Shown: positions 38,572 to 48,751, counted from the first letter of the stretch. The stretch is DNA of 64,000 bases from Nevskiaceae bacterium (GCA_008012115.1 SSEB01000012.1:186001-250000); one strand, 5' to 3'. Numbers and translations: made by a program. Notes: generated by a model not told the origin, from the letters alone.

Positions 38572-39727
38572 GCCTCCGGCAGGCGCCGGTACGCCACCCA
38601 GAAGCCCAGCGCGGCCACCGCGGCGGCGGAATAGAACACCGCCTCCGGCGACACGCCGTCCCACAGGAAGCCCGAGGCCAGGCTGCCGATGGAGCCGCCG
38701 ATGCCGTAGGCCACGGCGTTGTACAGCGCCTGTCCCCGTCCCTGCAGTGCGCCGGGAAACAGGCGCTGGACGTAGTGCATCGCCACCGCGTGGTAGGCGG
38801 CAAAACTCAGGGCATGGCTGGCCTGGGCCAGCAGCAGGACCGGCAGCGAATCGATGGCGGCGGCGGTGACCGCCCAGCGCAGCGCCGTCACCGCCAGCGC
38901 CACCAGCATCATGCGCCGCGCGCCGAAGACGGCGATGACGCGGGCGGCGACCATGAACATGCCGATTTCGGCGATCACGCCCAGCGACCACAGCAGGCCG
39001 GCGTAGCTGCGCGGATAGGCGTGACGCTCCAGGAACAGCGTGAAGAAGTTGTAGTACGGCGCAAAGCTGAGCTGCGAGCAGAGGCAGACGAACAGCAGCG
39101 ACAGCGTCGCCGGTTGACGCAGCACGTGCCAGATCGACGGTCGCGGCGCGTCGCCATGCGACGCCAGCGGCGGCTCCGGCACGGCCCAGGTCGACAGCGC
39201 CATGCCCAGCCAGAACGTGCCGACCAGCCAGGGCAGCCAGAGAATGCCGGTCACGTCCAGCAGCACGCCCAGCCCGAGCACCGAGGCGACGAAACCCACC
39301 GAGCCCCAGAGCCGCACGCGGCTGTAGTCGCCGCCGATGGCGAGCAGGTGGCTCAGGGTCACCACTTCGAACTGTGGCAGCAGCGCGTGCCAGAACAGCG
39401 TGTAGCCCATCATCACCGCGCCGACCCAGAACACGCCGGGCATGAACGGAATCGCCATGAACAGCGCCAGCGCGGCGAGGCTGGCGCCGCGAATCAGGCG
39501 GATGCGGCCGCCGTGGTGATCCGCGTACCAGCCCCAGGCCACCGGCACCACCGAGCGCATCAGGCCCATCAACGCGTAGGCCACGCCCATCTGCGCCGGG
39601 CTGAAGCCGCGCGCGGCCAGGTACGGCGACCAGTACGGCATGAACGCGCCGACCGTCGCGTAGTAGAAGAAGTAGAAGCTGGCGAGGCGCGTCGGCAGGC
39701 GCGCGGCGCCTGCGGACGGCGCGGCCA

Positions 39728-39728
<1 letters not shown>
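38568..39728 (-). CDS. MFS transporter, HcaT-like (PPP family)
   Basis: A 386-residue transporter with twelve hydrophobic segments. The start FYFFYYATVGAFMPYWSPYL and the loop GDYSRVRLWGSVGFVAS match the 3-phenylpropionate permease (HcaT) branch of the major facilitator family. Substrate is not predictable. Its ATG overlaps the aroC stop by one base (TAATG), suggesting translational coupling to chorismate synthase, an odd pairing. Confidence 0.85.
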
Positions 39729-40828
<1,100 letters not shown>

Positions 40829-40880
40829 GGGATTTCCTAGCTGCCATCCATGGCGCGACAGCGCTTGCGTTTAATAGCCC

Positions 40881-40904
40881 CGCCCGGCCATCCATGGCCG
40901 GGCG
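40881..40904. other. GC-rich inverted repeat in the prmB-aroC gap
   Basis: CGCCCGGCCAT-CC-ATGGCCGGGCG is a perfect 11-bp inverted repeat with a 2-base centre in the 148-bp gap between the prmB stop and the aroC start. It lacks a T-tract on either side. It may stabilise or pause the prmB-aroC transcript; no firm role. Confidence 0.55.
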
Positions 40905-40912
40905 CTCGACGG

Positions 40913-40945
40913 GTGAAACTGCCATTCGAGGCAGTTTCACTTTTT
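40913..40945 (+). terminator. Rho-independent terminator pointing rightward, antisense to prmB-aroC
   Basis: GTGAAACTGCC (40913-40923), loop ATTCGA, GGCAGTTTCAC (40930-40940), then TTTTT: a perfect 11-bp stem with a T-tract on the plus strand. Both flanking genes are on the minus strand, so the terminator faces transcription entering prmB from the antisense side. No rightward gene is visible upstream; a small RNA or simple shielding is possible. Confidence 0.7.
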
Positions 40946-40976
40946 CCGTCTCGCCCGAATGTGTGGCCTGACATGG

Positions 40977-41873
40977 TCAAAGGCTCTTCAACAAATCTTC
41001 GCGGGTCATCGCGAACACGCCGTCGCCACCGCGTTCGAATTCCACCCAGGTCACGGGCAACAGCGGCCAGCGCGCCTCGAATTCCTCGACACTGCCGCCC
41101 ACCTCACAGACCAGCAGGCCGCCCGGCGTCAGCTGCTCGGCTGCGCCCGCGAGGATGCGCGCGACCACGTTCATGCCATCACGGCCGGCGTCGAGCGCCA
41201 GACGCGGTTCGTGCTGGAATTCCGGCGCCAGCGCCTTCCATTCCTGCGTCGGCACGTAGGGCGGATTGCTGACGATGAGATCGTAGGGACCACGAAGGGA
41301 TTCGTAGAGGTCGCTCTTGATCGCGGTGACGCGGTCCTGCACGTGATGCCGCGCGATGTTGCGCCGGCTGATGGCCAGCGCACCCGGCGAGATTTCACCC
41401 AGGTCCACGGTGGCGTCCGGAAACGCGAAGGCGCAGGCGATGCCGATGCAACCGCTGCCGGCGCAGAGATCGAGAATGCGCACCGGCTCCTGCTGCAGCC
41501 AGGGCGCGAAGCGCTTGTCGATCAGCTCGCCGATGGGCGAGCGCGGGATCAGCACACGCTCATCGACCTCGAAACTCAGGCCGCAGAATTCGATCTCGCC
41601 CAGCAGATAGGCCGCCGGTTTGCGCGTCTTGATGCGCGCCTGCAGCAGCTTGAGGATGGCGGCACGCTCGGACGCGGTGACGGCAGCCTCCAGGTAGATC
41701 GCCGGCAGGTCCGAGGGCAGCCGCAGCGCGTGCAGCACGAGATGGAACGACTCGTCGAGCGCGTTGTCCGTACCGTGTCCGAAATGCAGGCCGGCGCGGT
41801 TGAAAGCGCTGGCACCCCAGCGCACGAAATCGCGTACGGTGCGGAGCACCGAGGTGTCGCGTGGACTGGGCAT
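40977..41873 (-). CDS. prmB: Ribosomal protein uL3 glutamine methyltransferase PrmB
   Basis: A 298-residue SAM-dependent N5-glutamine methyltransferase. The SAM loop DLCAGSGCIGIACA and catalytic VSNPPYVP are clear, and the N-terminal helical domain (RDFVRWGASAFNRAGLHFGHGTDNA in part) is the PrmB rather than PrmC type. Upstream of aroC as in E. coli and Pseudomonas. The start MPSPRDTSVLRT was chosen for family fit. Confidence 0.94.
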   Translation of the reverse strand: MPSPRDTSVLRTVRDFVRWGASAFNRAGLHFGHGTDNALDESFHLVLHALRLPSDLPAIYLEAAVTASERAAILKLLQARIKTRKPAAYLLGEIEFCGLSFEVDERVLIPRSPIGELIDKRFAPWLQQEPVRILDLCAGSGCIGIACAFAFPDATVDLGEISPGALAISRRNIARHHVQDRVTAIKSDLYESLRGPYDLIVSNPPYVPTQEWKALAPEFQHEPRLALDAGRDGMNVVARILAGAAEQLTPGGLLVCEVGGSVEEFEARWPLLPVTWVEFERGGDGVFAMTREDLLKSL

Positions 41874-41952
41874 GGGGCGAAGGCAGTATGGGATAATCGA
41901 CGGGTTGCAATTATACGCAGCCCCGCTGCAACGCGAAGTCAGGAGAGTGTCC

Positions 41953-42570
41953 TTGTCGTCCCGATTCCTCACCGCCGCCATCGCGGTCGTCGCTGCCCTT
42001 GCCGGCCTGGCTCTGGCCAGCGTCTGGCTCAAGCCGGGCACCGTGGAGATCCAGTCGGGCACCCTGCTGCAACAGCGGCGCGCGCTGCCGGAGTTCGCAC
42101 TGCAGGGCGACAACGGCCAGCCCCTGACCAAGGCGGCGCTGCAGGGGCACTGGACCCTGGTGTTTCCCGGCTACACCTCCTGCCCCGACGTCTGCCCGAC
42201 CACGCTGGCCCTGCTCAAGGCCCTCGACGCCAAGCTGCGCGCCGAGGGCGCGACGCCGCCGCAGATGCTGTTCCTTTCGGTGGACCCGGGCCGCGACACG
42301 CCGCAGCGTCTTGCGCAGTATGTGCACTACTTCAATCCCGCCTTCACTGCCGCCACCGCGCAGGAGCCGCAGCTGGCCGACTTCACGCGCGCGCTCGGCA
42401 TTGCCTACACGCGCGTGCCCAGCAGCAGCGCCGGCGGTTACACCATGGATCACACGGCGGCGCTGGTGCTGATCGACCCGCAGGCCCGCCTGACCGCCTT
42501 CTTCACACCGCCGCACAAAATCGAAGTCATGGCCAGCGACCTGCAGCGACTGATGGGTGCTGCCTCATGA
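41953..42570 (+). CDS. SCO1/SenC-type copper chaperone
   Basis: A 205-residue membrane-anchored thioredoxin-fold protein: N-terminal helix (about residues 6-24) then the copper site with C-x3-C in YTSCPDVCPTTL and the distal histidine in MDHTAALVLI. SCO proteins deliver copper to oxidase CuA sites or act as thiol reductases. I take the TTG at 41953 as start because AGGAG (41941-41945) is correctly spaced for it and too close to GTG 41947. It overlaps the PCuAC gene by 4 bp. Confidence 0.92.
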   Translation: MSSRFLTAAIAVVAALAGLALASVWLKPGTVEIQSGTLLQQRRALPEFALQGDNGQPLTKAALQGHWTLVFPGYTSCPDVCPTTLALLKALDAKLRAEGATPPQMLFLSVDPGRDTPQRLAQYVHYFNPAFTAATAQEPQLADFTRALGIAYTRVPSSSAGGYTMDHTAALVLIDPQARLTAFFTPPHKIEVMASDLQRLMGAAS

Positions 42571-43010
42571 ACGCCCGCACGATGGCGATAACCGCGCTGC
42601 TGGCCGCAGCACTGATGAATCCTGCGCAACCCGCCTGGGCCTGCGCCGGCGTCGAAGCCTCCGACGCCTGGCTGCGCGAAGCGCCTCCGGGCGCAACGAT
42701 GATGGCGGGCTATGTCACGCTGACCAACCGCGGCGATCACCCCCGCGCCGTGCGGGCCGTGCGCAGCCCGGATTTCAGCAGCGTCGAGATTCACCGGACC
42801 ACGATCGAAAACGGCGAGGCGCACATGGAAGCCCTGGAGCGCCTGCCGATCCCCGCGCATGGCGAGGCCAAGCTGCAACCCGGCGGCGCCCACCTCATGC
42901 TGTTCGAGCCCGCGAAGCCGCTGAAGGCCGGCGACAGCGTGACACTGAACCTGTACTGTGGACGCCAGAAGCCGATGGCCGTGCCGTTCACTGTCCGCGC
43001 AGCCCCCTGA
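42567..43010 (+). CDS. Periplasmic copper chaperone PCu(A)C
   Basis: A 147-residue exported protein with a signal peptide (to about residue 25, PAWACAG) and the copper(I) motif of the DUF461/PCuAC family: His and Met in EIHRTTIENGEAHMEALE, then GGAHLMLFEP. It passes copper to SCO or the oxidase. Co-transcribed with the SCO1 gene. Its stop is 2 bases from repeat copy 5. Confidence 0.92.
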   Translation: MNARTMAITALLAAALMNPAQPAWACAGVEASDAWLREAPPGATMMAGYVTLTNRGDHPRAVRAVRSPDFSSVEIHRTTIENGEAHMEALERLPIPAHGEAKLQPGGAHLMLFEPAKPLKAGDSVTLNLYCGRQKPMAVPFTVRAAP

Positions 43011-43012
43011 GC

Positions 43013-43126
43013 GCCACCCGCTCTCCGCAATGTCGGCGGCGATGGTGTTATTTTATATTTATCAAAACAAAATTATGAAAGTAATTTATAACAACATGAG
43101 GCCGTCGCGTGACACCAGCGGGTGGC
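43013..43126 (+). repeat. 114-bp GC-armed, AT-cored repeat, copy 5
   Basis: Perfect arms GCCACCCGCT (43013-43022) and AGCGGGTGGC (43117-43126), extended by GC/GC to 12 bp. Core 43047-43092 starts GTTAT and ends ATAAC, but its interior is only weakly palindromic (12 of 23). It begins 2 nt after the PCuAC stop, and its right arm supplies the sequence just in front of the psd start, so it fills the whole gap between two co-directional genes. Confidence 0.95.
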
Positions 43127-43130
43127 GCCC

Positions 43131-44006
43131 GTGAGCGCGCCCCAGGCCACGGATGCCAGCCTGCGCGACCGCCTGTTCGCCGGCGTGCAGTTGGCGCTAC
43201 CGACGCGCTTCCTGTCGTGGCTGATGTACCTGCTGACGCGCATCGAATGGCCGTGGTTCAAGAACGCGTTCATCCGCGTGTTCATGCGCGGCTTCGACAT
43301 CAGCCTCGCCGAGGCACAGCACGGGCGTCCCGAGGATTACCGCTCGTTCAATGATTTCTTCACCCGCGCGCTCAAGCCGGGTGCCCGCGCCATCGCGCCG
43401 GCGCCGGCCTTCCTGAGCCCGGTGGATGGCACCATCAGCCAGCTCGGCGCGATTCGCGACGGCCGCATCTTCCAGGCCAAGGGCCACGATTATTCGGCGG
43501 TGGAACTGCTCGGCGGCGATGCGCTGACCGCCAAGGAATTCCTCGGTGGCCAGTTCGCCACGATCTACCTCGCACCCTACAACTATCACCGCATCCACAT
43601 GCCGGTCGGCGGCCGCCTGCGGCATTGGCGCTACGTGCCCGGCCGCCTGTTCAGCGTCAACCCGGCCACCGCCCGCGCCATGCCCAACCTGTTCGCGCGC
43701 AACGAGCGCGTGGTGGCGGTGTTCGATACCGAGCGCGGGCCACTGGCCATGGTGCTGGTCGGCGCGCTGTTCGTCGGCAGCATGGAGACGGTCTGGGCCG
43801 GCCAGATCAGCCCGCCGCACAAGCGCGAGACCGAGGGCGGCAATTTCGTCACCGAACTCCCCGTCAAGCTGGCACGTGCGGAGGAGATGGGCCGCTTCAA
43901 CATGGGCTCGACCGTCATCCTGCTGACCGCGCCCGGTGCGCTGCAGTGGGACGGCATCGCCCAGCCCGGCGCCACCGTGCGCATGGGCCAGGCGCTGGGG
44001 CGTTAA
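43131..44006 (+). CDS. psd: Phosphatidylserine decarboxylase proenzyme
   Basis: A 291-residue inner-membrane proenzyme that makes phosphatidylethanolamine. It self-cleaves at the G-S-T motif (FNMGSTVILL) to create the pyruvoyl group. DGTISQLGAI, the catalytic-site segment YNYHRIHMPV and the tail GATVRMGQALG are conserved. GTG 43131 is the likely start; GTG 43122, inside the repeat arm, is also in frame. GGGTGG of the arm is the only ribosome-site-like sequence, so the repeat may contribute to initiation. Confidence 0.92.
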   Translation: MSAPQATDASLRDRLFAGVQLALPTRFLSWLMYLLTRIEWPWFKNAFIRVFMRGFDISLAEAQHGRPEDYRSFNDFFTRALKPGARAIAPAPAFLSPVDGTISQLGAIRDGRIFQAKGHDYSAVELLGGDALTAKEFLGGQFATIYLAPYNYHRIHMPVGGRLRHWRYVPGRLFSVNPATARAMPNLFARNERVVAVFDTERGPLAMVLVGALFVGSMETVWAGQISPPHKRETEGGNFVTELPVKLARAEEMGRFNMGSTVILLTAPGALQWDGIAQPGATVRMGQALGR

Positions 44007-44070
44007 GAAACGTGTCGGCGCGAACTTCGCGCGGACACGACGCTCTAAACCGCATCGACAAAGCGACCGC

Positions 44071-45555
44071 ATGATCCGAACCCTTCTCTGCCTCGTGCTG
44101 AGCCTGACGCTGGCGGTGACGCCGGCCTTCGCGCAGCTCAGCAATATCGACCTGCCGCAGATGGGCGAGCCGGCCGACAACTCGATGTCACCAGCGCAGG
44201 AACTGGTGCTGGGCAAGCAGGTGATGTCGGAGCTGTATCGCAACGACTACATCGTCGAAGACCCGGAACTTGAGGATTACATCAACAGCATCGGCTGGAA
44301 GCTGGCCGCGCACAGCGCCACACCGCCACCGCCGCTGACCTTCTTCATGGTCGCCGACGACCGCATCAACGCCTTCGCCCTGCCCGGCGGCTTCATCGGC
44401 TTCAACGCCGGCACCCTGCTCGCGGCCGGCAACGAGAGCGAGATCGCCGGCGTGCTCGGCCACGAAATGGCGCACGTCACCCAGCGCCACATCGCCCGCG
44501 CCGAGGAAGACACCAAGGTCTCCAATATCGTCACCTGGGCCGCCGTGCTGGCGGCGATCCTGGCCGGGTCCGTCGCCAACCCGGACCTGGTGATCGGCGC
44601 CATCGGTGCCGGCCAGGCGATCAACCAGCAGCGCCAGGTCAACTACACCCGCGCGCACGAGCAGGAAGCCGACCGCATCGGCATCCAGACCATGGCCGCT
44701 TCCGGTTTCGATCCCAACGGCATGGCCAGCTTTTTCGGCCGCCTGGAGCAGCAGACGCGCCTCTACGGCAGCCGCGTGCCGGAACTCCTGCTGACCCACC
44801 CGCTCAACACCACGCGCATCGCCGAGGCGCGCGCGCGCGCCGCCGCGATGCCCAAGGTCAGCTACAAGGATTCGCCGGAGTTCAGCATCCTGCAGGCCCG
44901 CACGCGCGTGCTGGCCGCCGATCTGCCCAGCGATGCGGTGACGTATTTCGGCGGCGAACTGGCCGCCGGCCACGACACGCCGGCCAATCATTACGGCTAC
45001 GCGATGGCGCTGTCCGCACTCGGTCGCAATGACGAGGCGCTGACCACGCTCAAGCCGGCGCTGGAGATGTTGCCGCGCCAGGCCAATCTCAACCTGCTGA
45101 AGGGACGCATCGAGCAGGGCCTGCACCAGCAGGACCTGGCGCTGGCCACGTTCTCGCACACGCTCGGGCTCTACCCGCACTACACGCCGGCGATCTTCGC
45201 CTACGCCGACGCCCTGATCACCGCCGGCAAGACCGAGGAGGCGCGGCAGCTGCTGATTTCGCGCGAGCAGGCCCTGGGCACGCGCATGGAAACCTACAAC
45301 CTGCTGTCGCAGGCGGCGCGGGAAAGCGGCAACTATGCGGAAGCGGCCTACCAGGCGGCGTGTTACCAGTTCCTGCGCGGCGACGCCGGCAACGCCATGG
45401 CACAGGTGGACGCCGGACTACGCCTCGCCAACCTCAGCACGCAGGACCGCGCGAGACTCATCGCCAAGCGGCAGGAGATCCGCAACAGCCTGCCCGCGAA
45501 CTGGCGCGCACCCGACGGCAACGGGCGCCTCACGGCGCTGCGCGGAACCGGCTAG
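44071..45555 (+). CDS. bepA: BepA-like periplasmic M48 metalloprotease with TPR region
   Basis: A 494-residue exported protein: signal peptide (to about AFAQ, residue 22), zinc protease motif HEMAHVTQRH with a downstream EQEADRIG glutamate, the FALPGGFIGFNAGTL active-site strand, and a C-terminal TPR half. This architecture is that of BepA (YfgC), which degrades or assists stalled outer-membrane LptD. Length is close to E. coli BepA (487). It ends overlapping the convergent SDR gene by 4 bp. Confidence 0.88.
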   Translation: MIRTLLCLVLSLTLAVTPAFAQLSNIDLPQMGEPADNSMSPAQELVLGKQVMSELYRNDYIVEDPELEDYINSIGWKLAAHSATPPPPLTFFMVADDRINAFALPGGFIGFNAGTLLAAGNESEIAGVLGHEMAHVTQRHIARAEEDTKVSNIVTWAAVLAAILAGSVANPDLVIGAIGAGQAINQQRQVNYTRAHEQEADRIGIQTMAASGFDPNGMASFFGRLEQQTRLYGSRVPELLLTHPLNTTRIAEARARAAAMPKVSYKDSPEFSILQARTRVLAADLPSDAVTYFGGELAAGHDTPANHYGYAMALSALGRNDEALTTLKPALEMLPRQANLNLLKGRIEQGLHQQDLALATFSHTLGLYPHYTPAIFAYADALITAGKTEEARQLLISREQALGTRMETYNLLSQAARESGNYAEAAYQAACYQFLRGDAGNAMAQVDAGLRLANLSTQDRARLIAKRQEIRNSLPANWRAPDGNGRLTALRGTG

Positions 45556-46553
45556 ACCGGCCGGGGTGTGGCGCTGAGCAGGCCCTGCCCGCGCATCCAC
45601 TCGAGGCAGTCCACCAGCATTTTCTCCAGCGGCTGGGGCTTGTAGCCCAGCTCGCGCACCGCGCGCCGCGTGTCGCAGTAGAGATTCTGCGACAGCAGCT
45701 CCACGGCATCGGGCGTGACGTCCGGTTCGCGACCGAACAGCGGCGCCACCATTTCCTCGATGCGCGCGTACCCCGCCAGGATGGCCGGCGGCAGCGCCAC
45801 GCAGCGACGCTTGACGCCGAGCAGCCGGCTCATTTCCTGGGCCAGGCCCAGGTAGCTGCACTCGGCGCCGCCCAGCAGGTAATTGGCGCCGATGCGTCCC
45901 CGCTCCGCCGCAGCGACGTGCGCCCGCGCCACTTCACGCGCATGGCAGAAACTGCCGCCACCCGGCGGCACGACCGGCAGACGTCCCCGCAGCACCAGAC
46001 GGAACATGCGCGACCAGTTGCTGGTGTCGTAGGCCCCCATCAGGTTGGAGGGATTGATGATCACCGCCTGCAGGCCGCTCTTGAGCGCCTGGCGTACCTC
46101 GCGCTCCGCCAGCGCCTTGCTGCGCACGTAGTTGTGTCGCGCGGCGGTGCCGCGGGTCGGCGTGTCCTCGCTGATGGTGCCGCCGTGCAGGCCGTAGGCG
46201 ACGATGCTGGAGGTCAGCACGAAGCGCCGTGCCGAGGCCTCCAGCGCGGCACGGACCATGTTGCGCGTACCTTCGACGTTGACGCGGAACTGCTCGTCGT
46301 GGGTGCGCACCCACATGCTGGTGTTGCCGGCGACATGGAACAGGCAATCGACATCACGCGGCACGATGCCGGCGAGACTGCCGGCGTCGGTGATGTCGCC
46401 GACCACGCATTGCACCGGCAGGTTCTGCAGGACGGTCAGGTCGGAACCGGCGCGATGCATGGCCGTCACCTGCCAGCCCTGGGCCAGCAATTCCTCGATC
46501 AGGTTGAGTCCCACGCAACCCGTCGCACCGGTGACGAACGCCGTCTTGGTCAC
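45552..46553 (-). CDS. NAD-dependent epimerase/dehydratase (extended SDR)
   Basis: A 333-residue extended short-chain dehydrogenase. Nucleotide motif TGATGCVGLNL at the start, SSIVAYG, and catalytic Tyr-Lys in YVRSKALAE. Closest in style to dihydroflavonol-4-reductase/hopanoid-associated sugar epimerase-like proteins; the substrate is unknown. It lies downstream of lapB with repeat copy 6 between. Confidence 0.87.
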   Translation of the reverse strand: MTKTAFVTGATGCVGLNLIEELLAQGWQVTAMHRAGSDLTVLQNLPVQCVVGDITDAGSLAGIVPRDVDCLFHVAGNTSMWVRTHDEQFRVNVEGTRNMVRAALEASARRFVLTSSIVAYGLHGGTISEDTPTRGTAARHNYVRSKALAEREVRQALKSGLQAVIINPSNLMGAYDTSNWSRMFRLVLRGRLPVVPPGGGSFCHAREVARAHVAAAERGRIGANYLLGGAECSYLGLAQEMSRLLGVKRRCVALPPAILAGYARIEEMVAPLFGREPDVTPDAVELLSQNLYCDTRRAVRELGYKPQPLEKMLVDCLEWMRGQGLLSATPRPV

Positions 46554-46609
46554 ACTGATCTCCGCAAGTCACCGAAATTGCCACAACGGCCGGAAAAGGC
46601 AATGCGGCG

Positions 46610-46723
46610 GTCACCCGCTGATCGCCATACCGGCCTGGAAATTGTTAATTTTTATTAAGTGAAAAATAAATAGATTTATATTTTATAACAAACTCAATCC
46701 GGCCACCGCATCGAGCGGGTGTG
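46610..46723 (-). repeat. 114-bp GC-armed, AT-cored repeat, copy 6
   Basis: Arms GTCACCCGCT (46610-46619) and AGCGGGTGTG (46714-46723); the inner 8 bp are intact. Core 46644-46689 begins GTTAA and ends ATAAC; its interior is A+T but only weakly palindromic (12 of 23). It lies 5 nt after the lapB stop and 56 nt before the SDR start, both leftward. Confidence 0.92.
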
Positions 46724-46728
46724 CGCTT

Positions 46729-47904
46729 TCAGCTGCCGGAGAGCCGGACGCTCTCGTCCAGGGGCGTGATCGTGCCCCAGTTCTTGCAGCCGGGGCATTG
46801 CCAGAACATCTGCCGCGGATTGAATCCGCAGTGACCGCACTGGTAGCGGGCGCTGGTTTCACCGAACTTGATCAGCGCCTGCCGCAGGCTGGCGGCGGAT
46901 TTCTCGAGCCCCGCCGCGACCACCTCCGGGCGCTTCTCCAGCACGTCGAGGAACTCGGTCAACACCGCGCGCGTCGGCTGGCGTTCGAGGCTCGCCGACA
47001 GCAGGCCCATGGCGTCCAGACCCTCGCGGCGCATCAGCTGCGCCTCGGCCACCACCGGCAGCATGCTGCCACTGACCGCCTTGACGTCGTTGAGAAACTG
47101 CACGAACCCCGGCATGTCGCCGGTCTTCTCCACACAACGCTGCAGCGGCGCCAGCATCTCCGGCAGGAAGCGCGGGTCCTGGTCGAAAGCCCGCCGATAG
47201 AAGCGGGACGCCTCGGCGAATTCGCCGGCAGTCTCGGCCAGGGCCCCGAGCAACAGGCTGGCGCGAACGCTGCTGCTGTCGGTATCCAGCGCACGCTGCG
47301 CCAGCTTGAGCGCTTCCGGCAGATTCTTCGCCCGCCGTGCCTCCTCGGCCAGCTCGCAGTAATACTGCGCGATGACGGCACGCTTGGATTCGCCCTTGGC
47401 TGCTTCCAGGCGACGCGCGGCCTCCATCGCCTGTTTCCAGTCGCGGCCCTGCTCATAAACCGCCACCAGTTGCTCCAGCGACTGCGTCACGAACAGACCC
47501 TGCGCGGCGAGTTCCTGGAACATCTGCTCGGCACGGTCCATCAGGCCGGCCTTCAGGTAGTCCTGCGCCAGTTCGTAGCGCACCTGGTGCTGCAACTGCG
47601 GGCGCAGGTTGCCGCGCGTCAGCAGCGTTTCGTGCACGCGCATCGCGCGGTCCACCTCGCCACGCTTGCGGAACAGATTGCCCAGGGTGAGATGCAGTTC
47701 GGCGGTCGAGTGATCGATCTCGGCCGCCTGCGTCAACGCCGCAATCGCCTGGTCGGGGTCGTCGCCGGCCAGATGCGACAGCAGACCGCCGAGCTGCTCG
47801 GTGCTCAGGGACTGCCCCTCGGGTTGCGGCATGCGCCGCGACAAGGCCCAGCCCAGCACGATGCCCAGCGGCAGCAGCAGCCAGCCCAGCAGACTATCGA
47901 ACAT
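46729..47904 (-). CDS. lapB: LPS assembly regulator LapB (YciM)
   Basis: A 391-residue inner-membrane-anchored TPR protein: one N-terminal helix (LLGWLLLPLGIVLGWAL), about nine TPR repeats, and a C-terminal rubredoxin-type zinc knuckle with CGHCGFNP and CPGCKNWGT. LapB controls FtsH-dependent turnover of LpxC and so LPS synthesis. Follows lapA by 6 bp as in E. coli. Length matches (389). Confidence 0.95.
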   Translation of the reverse strand: MFDSLLGWLLLPLGIVLGWALSRRMPQPEGQSLSTEQLGGLLSHLAGDDPDQAIAALTQAAEIDHSTAELHLTLGNLFRKRGEVDRAMRVHETLLTRGNLRPQLQHQVRYELAQDYLKAGLMDRAEQMFQELAAQGLFVTQSLEQLVAVYEQGRDWKQAMEAARRLEAAKGESKRAVIAQYYCELAEEARRAKNLPEALKLAQRALDTDSSSVRASLLLGALAETAGEFAEASRFYRRAFDQDPRFLPEMLAPLQRCVEKTGDMPGFVQFLNDVKAVSGSMLPVVAEAQLMRREGLDAMGLLSASLERQPTRAVLTEFLDVLEKRPEVVAAGLEKSAASLRQALIKFGETSARYQCGHCGFNPRQMFWQCPGCKNWGTITPLDESVRLSGS

Positions 47905-47910
47905 GCGGCC

Positions 47911-48231
47911 TCAGGGTGCCGCGGCCGGTGGCGGCGCCGGTTGTTCCTGCTGCATGGTCAGCGTGCGCAGGTTTCGCAACTCCGTCTCGGCGTCGCGGAG
48001 CTGGCGATTGAGGCGACGGATCTCGCGCTTGAGGCCGAAGATGCGCGCCGTCACCAGCAGGAGGGTCAGCACGACGGCGACACCGAAGACGCCGATCACC
48101 AGCACGATCAGCGGCAGGTGCGCCGATCCGAACAGGTAGTAGAACTCGACCTGCTGCGCGTTGAAGTAGCCGACGGTGGCTCCCACGCAGAGGACGACCA
48201 GCAGGACGACGAGGATCAGGGTCTTGAACAT
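47911..48231 (-). CDS. lapA: LapA family membrane protein (DUF1049)
   Basis: A 106-residue protein with two membrane helices (about residues 3-19 and 40-63) and a short coiled-coil (KREIRRLNRQLRDAETELR in part), the LapA/YciS pattern. It works with LapB in LPS assembly control. It starts 7 bp after ihfB. The tail is proline/alanine-rich. Confidence 0.9.
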   Translation of the reverse strand: MFKTLILVVLLVVLCVGATVGYFNAQQVEFYYLFGSAHLPLIVLVIGVFGVAVVLTLLLVTARIFGLKREIRRLNRQLRDAETELRNLRTLTMQQEQPAPPPAAAP

Positions 48232-48238
48232 GCTCGCT

Positions 48239-48553
48239 TCAGCCCGCCGCCTTGGCGGCGGACTCGGCCTGGGCGTTGGCGTTGACGCGCTCGCGCATTT
48301 CCTTGCCTGGCTTGAAGTGCGGCACGCTCTTGGGCGGAATGTGCACCGGCTCGCCGGTCTTGGGATTGCGCCCGACGCGCGCCGGACGATGATGCAGCGC
48401 GAAACTGCCGAAGCCGCGGATTTCGACGCGATCCTTGCGCGCCAGCGCATTGCTGATGTGGTCGAGCACCAGCTTGACCGCCAGCTCCACATCCTTCTGC
48501 ATCAGGTGGGTCTGCTTGGCGGCGAGGCGCTCGATCAGTTCCGATTTGGTCAT
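48239..48553 (-). CDS. ihfB: Integration host factor subunit beta
   Basis: A 104-residue DNA-bending protein of the HU/IHF fold: [14 protein letters not shown] start, [25 protein letters not shown] with the DNA-intercalating arm, and [17 protein letters not shown]. The rpsA-ihfB order is typical. It appears to have its own promoter (48598-48626) after the rpsA terminator. Confidence 0.96.
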   Translation of the reverse strand: MTKSELIERLAAKQTHLMQKDVELAVKLVLDHISNALARKDRVEIRGFGSFALHHRPARVGRNPKTGEPVHIPPKSVPHFKPGKEMRERVNANAQAESAAKAAG

Positions 48554-48597
48554 GGCGTTTTTTGACGGTCATCGCGATGGTGCGGGAGATGCGCCGA

Positions 48598-48626
48598 ACG
48601 ATAGAGAAAAAAAGAAGCTCCCGCAA
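48598..48626 (-). promoter_or_regulatory. Probable ihfB promoter
   Basis: Minus-strand -35 TTGCGG (48621-48626) and -10 TATCGT (48598-48603) with a 17-base, T-rich spacer, 45 bp upstream of the ihfB start and downstream of the rpsA terminator. A perfect 10-bp inverted repeat GGAACTCTCC/GGAGAGTTCC (48652-48677) lies just upstream and could be a second stem or a regulatory site. Confidence 0.6.
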
Positions 48627-48696
48627 GTGATTGTTTTTGTTGCTCGCACGGGGAACTCTCCAAAAGCGGAGAGTTCCGGGCAACAACGGAAACGAC

Positions 48697-48726
48697 AAAA
48701 AGAAAGGGCCGCATGGCGGCCCTTTC
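48697..48726 (-). terminator. Rho-independent terminator of rpsA
   Basis: On the minus strand GAAAGGGCCGC, loop CAT, GCGGCCCTTTC then TTTTT: an 11-bp perfect stem with T-tract, about 25 bp after the rpsA stop. This is a textbook terminator, in clear contrast to the 114-bp repeats that follow other genes here. Confidence 0.93.
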
Positions 48727-48751
48727 CAATACTGCCTGTACTGCCTGCGGC

